From: Acetobacteraceae bacterium
GTDB taxonomy: Bacteria; Pseudomonadota; Alphaproteobacteria; Acetobacterales; Acetobacteraceae
Length of the DNA stretch: 64,000 nt
Assembly (NCBI GenBank): GCA_027487675.1
Contig: JAIYDD010000101.1
Span: 1-64,000, forward strand
Direction: 5' to 3'
The position numbers and the translations under genes are program-made. Positions 33,786 through 43,702 of the stretch are shown one piece after another. A model generated the notes under the pieces. It saw only the letters and a program-made list of their open reading frames with translations, had not been told where the DNA came from and ran no database searches. Each line of letters opens with the position of its first letter. Within the stretch, counting starts at the first letter, position 1.

Positions 33786-34556
33786 ATGCGCGATCCGGGC
33801 CTGCGCGGCAGCGCCTTCTCGGGATGGGTGGTCCTGCTGTTCCTGGTGCTGCCGATCGCCGTGGTCGTCCCCGTCTCCTTCACGCCGGAACGCTTCCTGT
33901 CGTTGCCGGGTGCCACCTGGTCGCTGCGGCACTATCAGGCGCTGCTCGACGACCCGAGCTGGGTGGAGGCGCTGCGCGACAGCCTGATCGTGGCGCTGGG
34001 CGCGACGGCGGTGGCGGTGGCGCTCGGCACCGCCGCAGCCGTCGGCTGCTGGCGCATCTCCTCACGCCTGTCGGAGTTCATCCGCCTGGTCATGCTGCTG
34101 CCGATCATCGTGCCGGCGGTGGTGCATGCGCTGGGCTTCTACCGCGCCTGGGTCGGCTTCGGGCTGATCGACACCCATGCCGGACTGATTGCGGCGCATG
34201 CGATGAAGGGCATGCCCTATGTGCTGATCACCGTCTCCGCTGCGCTGGCCGATTTCGATCAGCGGCTCGAGATGGCGGCGCGTTCGCTCGGCGCCTCCCC
34301 GGCCCGGGCGATGCGCAGCGTCGTGCTGCCGGCGGCGCGGCCGGGAATCCTGGCAGGCAGCGCCTTCGCCTTCGTGACCAGCTGGGATGAGCTCGTCGTG
34401 ACGCTCTTCATCACCGGCCGCGGCGTGATCACGCTACCGAGGCGGATCTGGGACGGGGTGCAGGACAACATCAGCCCGACCGTCGCCGCCGTGGCGACGC
34501 TGCTGATCGGCGTCACGCTTCTCGCCACGCTTCTGCTGGCCCGCCGGCGGGGGTGA
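33786..34556 (+). CDS. ABC transporter permease, PotC type
   Basis: Permease of 256 aa with about six helices, the first being FSGWVVLLFLVLPIAVVVPVS. The EAA loop is LEMAARSLGASPARAMRSVVLPAARPG, and FITGRGVITLPRRIWDGVQDNISP is typical of PotC-like subunits. It starts 3 bp after the PotB-type gene. With the ATPase at 27708 and the binding protein at 31721 it completes one importer whose genes are split over three transcription units. Confidence 0.87.
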   Translation: MRDPGLRGSAFSGWVVLLFLVLPIAVVVPVSFTPERFLSLPGATWSLRHYQALLDDPSWVEALRDSLIVALGATAVAVALGTAAAVGCWRISSRLSEFIRLVMLLPIIVPAVVHALGFYRAWVGFGLIDTHAGLIAAHAMKGMPYVLITVSAALADFDQRLEMAARSLGASPARAMRSVVLPAARPGILAGSAFAFVTSWDELVVTLFITGRGVITLPRRIWDGVQDNISPTVAAVATLLIGVTLLATLLLARRRG

Positions 34557-34706
34557 GGCGCGCGCGACCGTGTCCAACGCGATCCGGCGCGCGGTGTGCC
34601 GCGCGCGGCAAGCCGGGCGAGACAGGCGGATACCGTCACCCTCGCCGCCTGCGGCCTGCTGGCGGCCGCGGGGTTGATGCCCAGGTGCTGTCGGACGGCG
34701 CGGCCC

Positions 34707-35933
34707 CTATCGAAGGCCGGCATCCCCGATCCCGTGCAGTGCAGCGATCAGCGGCTCGGCGGCCGCGCCGAGCCAGTCGCGCAGCACCTCATCCGTGTGC
34801 TGCCCGAGCAGGGGCGGCGCCGCGGCCACGGGCGGGGCCTGGCCGTCGAAGCGGGCCGGGGCGGCGATGCTGCGGACCTCCCCCGCCACGGGATGCGTGA
34901 CGGCCTGCACCATGCCGCGCCCGGCCAGTTGCGGGGCCTCACAGACCTCGCCCACGCTGCGGATCTCGCCGCAGGGCACGCCCGCCGCGCCGAGCACGCG
35001 CACCCAGTGCGCCCGCGGCTGCGTGCGGATCAACGGGGCCAGCAGCGGGATCAGCACCGCGCGGTTCGTCACGCGGTCGGTCGCGCGGGCGAAGCGCGGA
35101 TCGTCCCGCAGATGGCCGCAGCCCGCGGCGGCACAGAACAGCGCCCAGAACTTGTCGTTGGCGACACCGATGTTCACCCAGCCATCTGCCGCCTCGAAGG
35201 TCTCGTAGGGCACGATGGTGGCGTGCGCATTGCCGCGCCGCTGCGGGCTGCGCCCGGTCGCGAAGAAGATCCCGGCGTTGAAGGTCAGCAGGGAGGCGAG
35301 CGCATCCAGCATCGCCACCTCCACCCGTCCGCCGCGCCCGCCGTTCAGGTCGCGCCGCCGCAGCGCCGCCAGCACGGCCTGCGAGGCGTAGAGGCCGGTG
35401 ACGAGATCCGCGATCGAGGTCCCGACCTTCGTCGGCGGCCCGTCGGGCTGGCCGGTGATGTCCATCAGCCCGGCCTCGCCCTGGATCACCAGGTCGTAGC
35501 CGGGGCGCGCGGCATCCGGTCCCTCGCGCCCGAAACCGGTGATGGAGCAGAGGATCAACCGCGGATTGGCCGCCGCCAGCACGTCCCAGCGGAGCCCCAG
35601 CCGGTCCAGCGTGCCGGGCCGGAAATTCTCCACCACGACATCGGCCTGCCGCGCGAGGGTGAGGATCGCCGCGCGCCCCGCCGGCGCCTTCAGGTCGAGC
35701 GCCAGAGACCGCTTGCCGCGGTTGATCGAGAGGAAATAGGCGCTCTCCCCGCCCAGGAAGGGCGGGCCATAGGTACGGCTCTCGTCGCCGTGCCCCGGCT
35801 CCTCAACCTTCGCGACCTCGGCGCCGAGATCGGCGAGCAGCATGGTCGCGAAGGGGCCGGAGACGACGCGCGTCAGGTCCAGCACCTTCACGCCCGAAAG
35901 CGGCGCCGGCCCCTGCGCTTCAGGCCATGACAT
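34707..35933 (-). CDS. CaiB/BaiF-type (family III) CoA transferase
   Basis: A 408-aa acyl-CoA:carboxylate CoA transferase. PLSGVKVLDLTRVVSGPFATMLLADLGAEVAKVE is the family opening, and NRGKRSLALDLK and ENFRPGTLDRLGL follow. The nucleophilic Asp is in VEVAMLDALASLL. It would activate an organic acid using succinyl-, acetyl- or formyl-CoA. The start overlaps the dehalogenase gene by 14 bases, so the two are one operon. The donor and acceptor acids are unknown. Confidence 0.9.
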   Translation of the reverse strand: MSWPEAQGPAPLSGVKVLDLTRVVSGPFATMLLADLGAEVAKVEEPGHGDESRTYGPPFLGGESAYFLSINRGKRSLALDLKAPAGRAAILTLARQADVVVENFRPGTLDRLGLRWDVLAAANPRLILCSITGFGREGPDAARPGYDLVIQGEAGLMDITGQPDGPPTKVGTSIADLVTGLYASQAVLAALRRRDLNGGRGGRVEVAMLDALASLLTFNAGIFFATGRSPQRRGNAHATIVPYETFEAADGWVNIGVANDKFWALFCAAAGCGHLRDDPRFARATDRVTNRAVLIPLLAPLIRTQPRAHWVRVLGAAGVPCGEIRSVGEVCEAPQLAGRGMVQAVTHPVAGEVRSIAAPARFDGQAPPVAAAPPLLGQHTDEVLRDWLGAAAEPLIAALHGIGDAGLR

Positions 35934-36624
35934 CGGCCAGCTCCGTCATGCTCTTCACGATCAGGTCCGGCTGGTGCGGCCATTTCGCGAAGGGACGGCG
36001 GCGGCGGTCGATGAAGGCGGTGCGCATGCCGGCGGCCTTGGCGCCGACGCAGTCGAATTCATGGTTCGCGACGAACAGCACCTCCTCCATCCGCACGCCG
36101 AGCATCTCGGCGGCCTTGGTGTAGGTGACGACATGCGGCTTGAAGGCGTTGGCGGTGGCGACGGAGATGACGGCGTCGAAGGGCACGCCGTGGTGCTTCT
36201 TCGCCTCCTCCAGCATGTCCGGGTCGCCGTTCGACAGCACCACCGCCTGGTAGCGCGTGCGCAGGCGGGCGATCGCCTCCGGCACCTCGGGGAAGGGTTT
36301 CAGCCGCTCGATCCGCGCGACGAGCCAGCGCACCTCCTCCTCAGTGTGCGGTATGCCGGCGCGCGTCATCACGTGGCGGACGGACAGGTGGCCGATCTCG
36401 CGGTACGGCGTGTGCTGGCGGTGCAGCAGCGCATCGATCATCGAGTTCTCGAAATGCGTCCGCCGCCACCAGGTGACGAACTCATAGGCGTTGCCCTTCC
36501 AGCCCTTGGCCTTCAGGAAATCAACCGCGACCTCCCAGAGGCCGGTCTGCATGTCCACCACGGTGCCGTACTGGTCGAACATGCAGACCTTGACGGACTG
36601 CCTCAGCTCCTCGGCGGCGGTCAT
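35920..36624 (-). CDS. HAD-superfamily hydrolase, haloacid dehalogenase type II-like
   Basis: Cytosolic hydrolase of 234 aa. Motif I is FDQYGTVVD with nucleophile Asp17. Motif II is VVLSNGDPDML, motif III Lys lies in FKPHVVTYTKAAE, and the C-terminal block is VANHEFDCVGAKAAGM. The D-x-YGT form and the SNG/N-x-x-D arrangement are those of L-2-haloacid dehalogenases rather than phosphatases. The start MTAAEELRQ at 36624 precedes motif I by 16 residues. It is divergent from the LysR gene. Dehalogenation followed by CoA transfer (next gene) would feed a haloacid into central metabolism (inference). Confidence 0.82.
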   Translation of the reverse strand: MTAAEELRQSVKVCMFDQYGTVVDMQTGLWEVAVDFLKAKGWKGNAYEFVTWWRRTHFENSMIDALLHRQHTPYREIGHLSVRHVMTRAGIPHTEEEVRWLVARIERLKPFPEVPEAIARLRTRYQAVVLSNGDPDMLEEAKKHHGVPFDAVISVATANAFKPHVVTYTKAAEMLGVRMEEVLFVANHEFDCVGAKAAGMRTAFIDRRRRPFAKWPHQPDLIVKSMTELADVMA

Positions 36625-36677
36625 GGGGTGGCTTCCTCCCTGGCGTGGCGGAAGGCAGCGTGGCGGGCCGGGCCACA

Positions 36678-36716
36678 TCTGCCAAATGGATTGTTTGTCT
36701 GCCACGATAGATCGTG
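36678..36716. promoter_or_regulatory. Candidate LysR binding region
   Basis: The gap between the dehalogenase and LysR genes holds TCTGCCA twice (36678-36684 and 36698-36704) and the inverted repeat CACGAT-AG-ATCGTG (36703-36716). The palindrome ends 14 bp before the LysR start. LysR regulators usually bind such dyads in divergent promoters. Confidence 0.5.
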
Positions 36717-36730
36717 TGAATATCATTGCC

Positions 36731-37693
36731 ATGTGGCAGCTGCGCGGCCTCGACCTGAACCTGCTCCTCGCGCTCGACGCGCTGCTGGAGGAACGCCACG
36801 TGACGCGGGCGGCGGAGCGGCTGGGGCTCAGCCAGCCCGCCGTCAGCAACGCCCTCGGCCGCCTGCGCGACGTCTTCGGCGACGACCTGCTGGTGCGCGG
36901 CCGCGCGGGGATGGAGCCGACGCCGCGCGCGCTGGAACTCGCCGCGCCGGTGCGCCGCCTGCTGCGCCAGGCGGAGCGCCTGCTGGAGAGCGAGGCGGGC
37001 TTCGATCCCGCCCTCTGCCGCCGCCATTTCACGGTCCGCATGTCGGACCTGCTCGGGCATCTCGTGCTGCCGGCCTGCATCGCGCGGATCGCGGCGGAGG
37101 CGCCATCCGTCGCCATCGACATCCTGCACCTGCCGCCCGCCGCGACGCTCGACGCGCTGGAGCGGGACGAGCTGGACCTTGCGCTGTCCATGGGTCTCGC
37201 GCATGGCGCGTCCATCCGCGCGCAGCCGCTGCTGCCGGACCACATGGTCTGCGTGCTGCGGAAGGGCCACCCGGCCGCGGCGCGCCTGCTGACGGGCGAG
37301 CGCTTCCTGGCGCTGCGGCATGTCCGCGTCGCGATCAGCCCGACCGACAGCCGCTTCGTGGACGACGTGCTGGCGGCGGAGGGGAAGCGCCGCCAGGTCG
37401 CAATGACGCTGCCGCACTGGCTGGTGGTGCCGGAGGTCCTGCGCGCGACCGACCTGGCCGCGGTGATGTCGAGCCGCCTGGCCCGCGCCTTCGTGGACCG
37501 GCCCGGCAGCGGCCTTGTCCTGCGCGACGTGCCCTTCGCGTCGTCCTGCTTCGACTGGACGCTCTACTGGCATGCGCGGCACGATAGCAACGCCGCACAT
37601 GCCTGGCTGCGCCGCCTGGTGGCGGAGGTGGTCAGCCCGGGCGGCCGAGCCGCGCCTCCAGCCGCCGCAGCCCGGCGGAGGAGAGGAGGCTGA
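36731..37693 (+). CDS. LysR-family transcriptional regulator
   Basis: A 320-aa regulator. The HTH covers about 6-65 (LRGLDLNLLLALDALLEERHVTRAAERLGLSQPAVSNALGRLRDVFG), followed by a LysR substrate domain (FTVRMSDLLGHLVLPACI, LDLALSMGLAHG). The last about 25 residues, rich in Ala/Arg/Pro/Gly, overlap the C-terminal part of the convergent permease gene by 62 bp and look like run-on sequence past an original stop. Start at ATG 36731. It most likely controls the divergent dehalogenase/CoA-transferase operon. Confidence 0.87.
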   Translation: MWQLRGLDLNLLLALDALLEERHVTRAAERLGLSQPAVSNALGRLRDVFGDDLLVRGRAGMEPTPRALELAAPVRRLLRQAERLLESEAGFDPALCRRHFTVRMSDLLGHLVLPACIARIAAEAPSVAIDILHLPPAATLDALERDELDLALSMGLAHGASIRAQPLLPDHMVCVLRKGHPAAARLLTGERFLALRHVRVAISPTDSRFVDDVLAAEGKRRQVAMTLPHWLVVPEVLRATDLAAVMSSRLARAFVDRPGSGLVLRDVPFASSCFDWTLYWHARHDSNAAHAWLRRLVAEVVSPGGRAAPPAAAARRRRGG

Positions 37694-38312
37694 GCGCCAG
37701 GAAGATCACGCCCACCAGCGTCACCGGCTCGGTGTAGCGGAAGGTGTCGGAGCCGATGAGCTTGGCCGTCTGCATCAACTCCAGGATCGCAATGGCCGAC
37801 AGCACCGGTGTTTCCTTGAACAGCGCGATCAGCAGGTTGCCCGCCGCCGGCAGCGCCGCGCGCGCGGCCAGCGGCAGGACCACCAGCCCGAAGGCCTGCC
37901 CCCGCCGCAGCCCGAGCGCGATTGCCGCATCCCGCACGCCCGGCCCCACGCTGGCCAGCCCCGCGCGATAGACCTCCGCCATGTAGGCCGCGTAGTGCAG
38001 GCCGAGCACCAGGATCCCGGCCAGCAGCGCCGGCAGCACGACGCCGACCAGCGGCAGGCTGAAATAGACCAAGTAAAGCTGAACCAGCACCGGCGTGCCG
38101 CGGATGACGAGCCCGAAGGCCCGCGCCGGCCAGGCGAGCAGCCGCGCCCGCGCGCCAGCCGCGAGCGCGATCGGCAGCCCCGCCACCGCCGCCAGCGCGA
38201 AGGCGCCGAGTGTGGCGCCCAGAGTCACCAGCGCCGCGTCCAGCAGCAGCGGCAGCACAGCGAGCGCGAAGGCCCAGTCGAATAGCAGGTCGGGATCGGC
38301 CGGCGGCAGCAT
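37632..38312 (-). CDS. Amino-acid/ectoine-type ABC transporter permease (EhuD/EhuC-like)
   Basis: A 226-aa HisM-type permease with about five helices: FALAVLPLLLDAALVTLGATLGAFALA, then the polar-amino-acid permease signature VIRGTPVLVQLYLVYFSLP and EAA-like GPGVRDAAIALGLRRGQAFGLVVLPLAARAALP. It is 4 bp downstream of a sister permease in the same orientation. The 3' end overlaps the LysR gene on the other strand by 62 bp. Confidence 0.85.
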   Translation of the reverse strand: MLPPADPDLLFDWAFALAVLPLLLDAALVTLGATLGAFALAAVAGLPIALAAGARARLLAWPARAFGLVIRGTPVLVQLYLVYFSLPLVGVVLPALLAGILVLGLHYAAYMAEVYRAGLASVGPGVRDAAIALGLRRGQAFGLVVLPLAARAALPAAGNLLIALFKETPVLSAIAILELMQTAKLIGSDTFRYTEPVTLVGVIFLALSLLSSAGLRRLEARLGRPG

Positions 38313-38316
38313 CGCG

Positions 38317-38970
38317 TCAGGCCTTCAGTGCCCAGCGCCGCTCCACGGCGCGGGCGGCAAGAGCGGTGGCGCCGGCGATGCAGCCGCTGAGCAGCAGATA
38401 GGCGAGCATCACCGCGCCGAAGACGCGCGGCGCATCGAGCGTGAGCTGCGCGAGCTGGTTCGCGCGGAACGTCGTCTCCGCCACGGTGACGAGCGAGACG
38501 AGCGAGGTCGCCTTCAGAAGCTGCACCATCAGCGTGCCCCAGGGCCGCAGCAGCAGGACCAGCGCCAGCGGCATCACCACCAGCCGGAAGGCGAGCAGGC
38601 GCGGCAGGGCGAGCGCCGCCGCGGCCTCGTGCATCGCGCGCGGCACGGAATTGACCGCGCCCCGGACGATCTCCGCCCCGTAGGCCCCATAGTTGAGGCC
38701 GAGCGCCAGCACCGCCGTGGTGAAGGCGGGCAGCGAGAGGCCAAACAGCGGCAGCACGAAGAACAGCCAGAACAGCTGCACCAGCAAGGAGGTGCCGCGG
38801 AAGAACTCGACATAGACCGCGGCCGGCCAGGCGAGCAGCCGCGGCCCGCGCGCGCGCGCCAGGCCCATCGGCAGGGCGATCGCCGCGGCGAGCAGGCCGC
38901 TCAGCACCGTCAGCGCCACCGTGGCCGCCATGCCCCCGGCGATGGCGGCCAGCAGTTGCGCCGAGGTCAT
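38317..38970 (-). CDS. Amino-acid/ectoine-type ABC transporter permease (EhuC-like)
   Basis: A 217-aa HisQ-type permease. Signature VEFFRGTSLLVQLFWLFFVLP and EAA-like VPRAMHEAAAALALPRLLAFRLVVMPLALVLLLRP are clear. Its ATG overlaps the stop of the binding-protein gene (ATGA). Together with 37632-38312 it makes the membrane heterodimer of an importer for a small zwitterion such as ectoine. No matching ATPase gene of this family is adjacent. Confidence 0.85.
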   Translation of the reverse strand: MTSAQLLAAIAGGMAATVALTVLSGLLAAAIALPMGLARARGPRLLAWPAAVYVEFFRGTSLLVQLFWLFFVLPLFGLSLPAFTTAVLALGLNYGAYGAEIVRGAVNSVPRAMHEAAAALALPRLLAFRLVVMPLALVLLLRPWGTLMVQLLKATSLVSLVTVAETTFRANQLAQLTLDAPRVFGAVMLAYLLLSGCIAGATALAARAVERRWALKA

Positions 38971-39848
38971 CGCGCCGGCGTGGCCGCGCAGAGCTGCTCC
39001 GTGGTCTGGGTGGGCAGGTTCTCCTCCGTCAGGCCGAAGGGCCGCAGTGTGGCAAGCTGGTCGGGCGATCCGATGAAGCCGCGCAGCGCCTCGTTGAAGC
39101 GGTCGCGCAGCGCAACGTCCTGGCGACGGAAGGCGAAGGCGCCATGGCCCCGCGCCGGCCGGCCGCCGATCACCGGGTCGGGGTTCAGCGCGATACGCTC
39201 CACCCCGCCGCCCTGCGCGGCAGCCGCCTCCACCAGCTGCGCCGCGGCGAGGGAGGAGATGCCGAACACATCGGCCCGCCCGGCGCGCAGCGCGGCAACA
39301 GCCGCCATGCCGTCCGGGAACTGCAGCACGCGCCCGTCGGCGATGCCGAGGTCGCGCGCAAAGCTGCGCTGCACCGCGCCGGCCATCACCGCGAAGCGCA
39401 GATCCTGCCGTCCCACGACGTCGTCATAGCTGCGGACACCCTTCGGGTTGCCGGCGGCCACGACCAGGCTCTGGCCGATCCCGTAGATCGGCTCGGAGAA
39501 GCTGACCTGCGCGCAGCGCTGCGGGTTGACGAACATCGCCAGCACGATGTCGAAGCGCCCGGCCAGCAGGCCCGGGATCAACGAAGCGAACTCGGTCAGC
39601 ACGCCATCCATGGCGGGGATGCCCATGGCGGTGATCACGCGGCGCGCGACTTCCGCATCCGTGCCGGTCAGCCGCCCTTCCGGCGTCGCATAGGCATAGG
39701 GCACCTGGTTCGGAAAGCCGACGCGGATCGCGCCTTCGCGCATGGCGCGATCAAGCGTGGCCTGCGCCAGGGCGGGCAGCGCGATCGCCGAGGCGGCGAG
39801 GCCGAGCGCTCCGCGCCGGGTCAACTGGTCATTCCTCACGGGTCGCAT
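38967..39848 (-). CDS. Ectoine/hydroxyectoine-type substrate-binding protein (EhuB-like)
   Basis: Periplasmic family-3 binding protein of 293 aa. The leader DQLTRRGALGLAASAIALPALA carries a twin Arg. The mature part IRVGFPNQVPYAYATPEGRLTGTDAEVARRVI, GVLTEFASLIPGLLAGRFDIVLAMFVNPQRCAQVSFSEPIY and AAGNPKGVRSYDDVV follows the pattern of EhuB-type ectoine-binding proteins, including the PQRC segment. Assignment to ectoine is by similarity of pattern and is not certain. It is the first gene of the three-gene unit. Confidence 0.78.
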   Translation of the reverse strand: MRPVRNDQLTRRGALGLAASAIALPALAQATLDRAMREGAIRVGFPNQVPYAYATPEGRLTGTDAEVARRVITAMGIPAMDGVLTEFASLIPGLLAGRFDIVLAMFVNPQRCAQVSFSEPIYGIGQSLVVAAGNPKGVRSYDDVVGRQDLRFAVMAGAVQRSFARDLGIADGRVLQFPDGMAAVAALRAGRADVFGISSLAAAQLVEAAAAQGGGVERIALNPDPVIGGRPARGHGAFAFRRQDVALRDRFNEALRGFIGSPDQLATLRPFGLTEENLPTQTTEQLCAATPAR

Positions 39849-39858
39849 CCTTCTCGTC

Positions 39859-40865
39859 TCAGGCCCCGTCGGCCGGGGCGGCCGTGAACATCCCTTGAGG
39901 CGCAGCGGGCGGGTCCGCGAGTGCGATCAGCGCCGCATGATGGCAGGCCACCTGCCCGCCGCCCGGCACGGGTGCCAGCGGCGGGCGCGCCTGCCCGCAG
40001 ATCTCCGTCGCGAAGCGGCAGCGCGGATGGTAGTGGCAGCCCGGCGGCGGCGAGAGTGGGCTCGGCACGTCGCCGCTGGCCAGGTCCTCGAAGCGGAGCC
40101 GCTGGCGCGGATCGGGCTGCGGCACCGCGGCCAGCAGCGCGCGCGTGTAGGGATGCGCGGGCGCCGCGAACAGGCGCGCGGCCGGCGCCTCCTCGACCAG
40201 GCGGCCGAGATACATCACCACGACGCGGTCGGCGATGTGCTCCACCACACCCATGTCGTGCGAGATGAACAGGTAGGACAGGCCGTGTTCCGCCTGCAGA
40301 TCCATCAGCAGGTTCAGGATCTGCGCGCGGATCGAGACATCCAGCGCCGAGACAGGCTCGTCGCAGACCACCAGCTCCGGCTCCAGGATCAGCGCGCGCG
40401 CGATGCCGATGCGCTGGCGCTGGCCGCCGGAGAATTCGTGCGGATAGCGTTCCAGCGCGGCGGCATCGAGGCCGACACGCTCGGCCACGGTGACCACCCT
40501 GCGGTCCCGCTCGCGACGATCGCCGATGCGCTGTGCGATGAGCTGCGTGTCCAGCGTCGCGCGGACCGTCATGCGCGGGTTGAGCGAAGCGAAGGGATCC
40601 TGGAAGATCATCTGGAAGCGCCGGCGCAATGGCCGCAGCGCCGCGCGCGACAGGCGCGTGATGTCCTGCCCACCCAGCAGGATGCCCCCCGCCGTCGGGT
40701 CCGTCAGGCGCATCACGAGCCGACCAAGCGAGGATTTCCCGCAGCCGCTCTCCCCCACCACGGCCAGCGTCTCGCCGCGGCCGAGCGTGAGCGACACGCC
40801 ATCCACCGCGCGCACACCGTTGCCATAGGTGACGCCGACATCACGCAGTTCCAGCAGCGGCGCGG

Positions 40866-40869
<4 letters not shown>
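39859..40869 (-). CDS. Oligopeptide/dipeptide ABC transporter ATP-binding protein (OppF/DppF type)
   Basis: ATPase of 336 aa. Walker A is GESGCGKSS near 35, the Q-loop MIFQDPFASLNPRMTV, signature FSGGQRQR and Walker B LVVCDEPVSALDVS. The oligopeptide C-terminal domain carries cysteines in CHYHPRCRFATEICG, the pattern for a 4Fe-4S or zinc site in this group. The ATG at 40869 overlaps the stop of the OppD-type gene. Residues upstream in the long frame belong to a shadow. It is the last gene of a five-gene importer operon. Confidence 0.9.
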
Positions 40870-41848
<979 letters not shown>

Positions 41849-41852
<4 letters not shown>

Positions 41853-42697
41853 CGGTCGCGCAGCCGCGGGTTCAGCGCGTCGTTCAGCCCCTCGCCGACC
41901 AGGTTCAGCGCGAGGACCGTCAGCAGGATGGCGACGCCCGGGATGGCGGAGATGTACCAGGCCGTACGGATCTCGTTGCGGCCGATCCCGATGATGGTGC
42001 CCCAGGACATCACGTTGGGATCGGTGAAGCCGAGGAAGGCCAGCGCCGATTCCGTCAGGATTGCGGTGGCGACGAGAAGCGACGAGAACACGATCACCGG
42101 CGCCAGCGCGTTGGGCAGGATCTGCGTCAGGATCAGGCGCGCATCGCCCATGCCGGCGGCGATCCCGGCCAGCACGAAGTCCCGCTCGCGCAGAGAAAGG
42201 AATTCCGCGCGCACGATGCGCGCGACCGGCGGCCAGGAGGAGACGCCGATGGCGAAGGCGACATTGGCGACCGAGGGCCGCAGGATCGCGAGCAGCACCA
42301 GCGCAAGGAGGAAGGGCGGGATGGTCTGCACCAGGTCCGCCAGCCGCATCAGCAGCGTGTCCACCGCGCCGCGGTAGAAGCCGGCCACCGCACCGACGGC
42401 GACCCCCAGCACCAGCGCGAACGCAGCCGCCGCGAAGCCCACAAGCAGCGAGATGCGTGCGCCATGGAAGATCCCCGCCGCGATGTCGCGCCCGAGCCGG
42501 TCCGTGCCGAGCGGAAAGTCCGGGTTGGTGCCCGGCCATTGCAGCGGCCGCGCGACCATCCGCAGCGGACCCTGGGTGTAGAGCAGGTCCGCGAGCAGCG
42601 CCGCCGCAACCACGAGCGCGATGATGACAAGCCCGACCAATGCACCACGGTTGCGCGCGAAGCGCCGCCAAAGGTCGCGCCGGGCGGCAGGCGTCAT
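41849..42697 (-). CDS. Oligopeptide/dipeptide ABC transporter permease (DppC type)
   Basis: Permease of 282 aa. The N-terminal OppC_N segment RDLWRRFARNRGALVGLVIIALVV is followed by the family mark FPLGTDRLGRDIAAGIFHGARISLLVG and by EAA-like IAAGMGDARLILTQILPNALAP. It is coupled by ATGA overlaps on both sides. It forms the inner-membrane pore with the DppB-type subunit. Confidence 0.92.
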
Positions 42698-43701
42698 GAT
42701 GCCTCGATCCGCGGATCGAGCACGGCGTAGAGCAGGTCCACGACGATGTTGACCACCACCACCACGACGGAACTCATGAACAGGATCCCGAGCAGCAGGT
42801 TGAAGTCGCGCTGCAGCACCGCGTCATAGGCCAGCCGCCCGAGGCCGGGCCAGTTGAACACTGTCTCCACCACCACCGCCCCGCCGAGCAGCGCGCCGAT
42901 CTGCACGCCGACCACGGTGACGACAGGCAGCAGCGCGTTGCGCAGCACGTGCCGGTAGGCGACGCGCCCTTCGGGCACGCCCTTGGCGCGCGCCGTGCGG
43001 ACCCAGTCCTGCTGGTACGCCTCCAGCATCGAGGAGCGCATCAGGCGCGTGTAGGTCGCGATGAAGAAGAGCGACAAAGTGGCCATCGGCAGGACGAGGT
43101 GCCAGAGCACGTCGAGCGTCGCCTCGACCAGGCCGAACTCCGCGCCGATCGTCTGCATCCCGCCGAGAGGCAGGACGCCGAGCTTCACCGAGAACAGCAC
43201 CAGCAGCATCAGCCCGATCCAGAACACCGGCGTCGCGTAGAACAGCAGCGCGGCGACGCCGATCAGCGTGTCCCAGGCGGTGTTGAAGCGCCGCGCCGCC
43301 GCGACGCCCGTGACGATGCCGAGCGCGAGCGCGAGCCCGATCGAGGAGAGCATCAGCAGCGCCGTGCCCGCCAGTCGTTCCAGGATCAGCGTGCCCACCG
43401 GCATGTTGTAGAAGGCGGAGAAGCCGAGATCGAGCCGCGCGAGGTTCCAGACATAGAGCAGAAGCCTCTCGTGCACCGGCCGGTCCAGCCCGAACTGCGT
43501 GCGCAGCCGCGCCACCATCTCCGGATCGGCCGCGCCCATCTGGCCGAGCATCGCATCCACCACATCGCCCGGCGTGGCGTTCAGCAGCAGGAAGTTGATC
43601 ACCAGGATGCCGAGGACGATCGGCACGCCCTGCACCGTGCGGCGCGCGAGCACGCCGCCCACCCGCAGCCAGCCGCTCCGCGTCGTGCGTCCCGCCGCCA
43701 T
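42694..43701 (-). CDS. Oligopeptide/dipeptide ABC transporter permease (DppB type)
   Basis: Permease of 335 aa. The opening helix VPIVLGILVINFLLLNATPGDVVD and FGLDRPVHERLLLYVWNLARLDLGFSAFYNMPV are the standard DppB blocks; the EAA region is VRTARAKGVPEGRVAYRHVLRNALLPVVTVVG. It begins one base after the binding-protein stop and ends in an ATGA overlap with the DppC-type gene. Confidence 0.92.
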   Translation of the reverse strand: MAAGRTTRSGWLRVGGVLARRTVQGVPIVLGILVINFLLLNATPGDVVDAMLGQMGAADPEMVARLRTQFGLDRPVHERLLLYVWNLARLDLGFSAFYNMPVGTLILERLAGTALLMLSSIGLALALGIVTGVAAARRFNTAWDTLIGVAALLFYATPVFWIGLMLLVLFSVKLGVLPLGGMQTIGAEFGLVEATLDVLWHLVLPMATLSLFFIATYTRLMRSSMLEAYQQDWVRTARAKGVPEGRVAYRHVLRNALLPVVTVVGVQIGALLGGAVVVETVFNWPGLGRLAYDAVLQRDFNLLLGILFMSSVVVVVVNIVVDLLYAVLDPRIEAS

Positions 43702-43702
43702 C

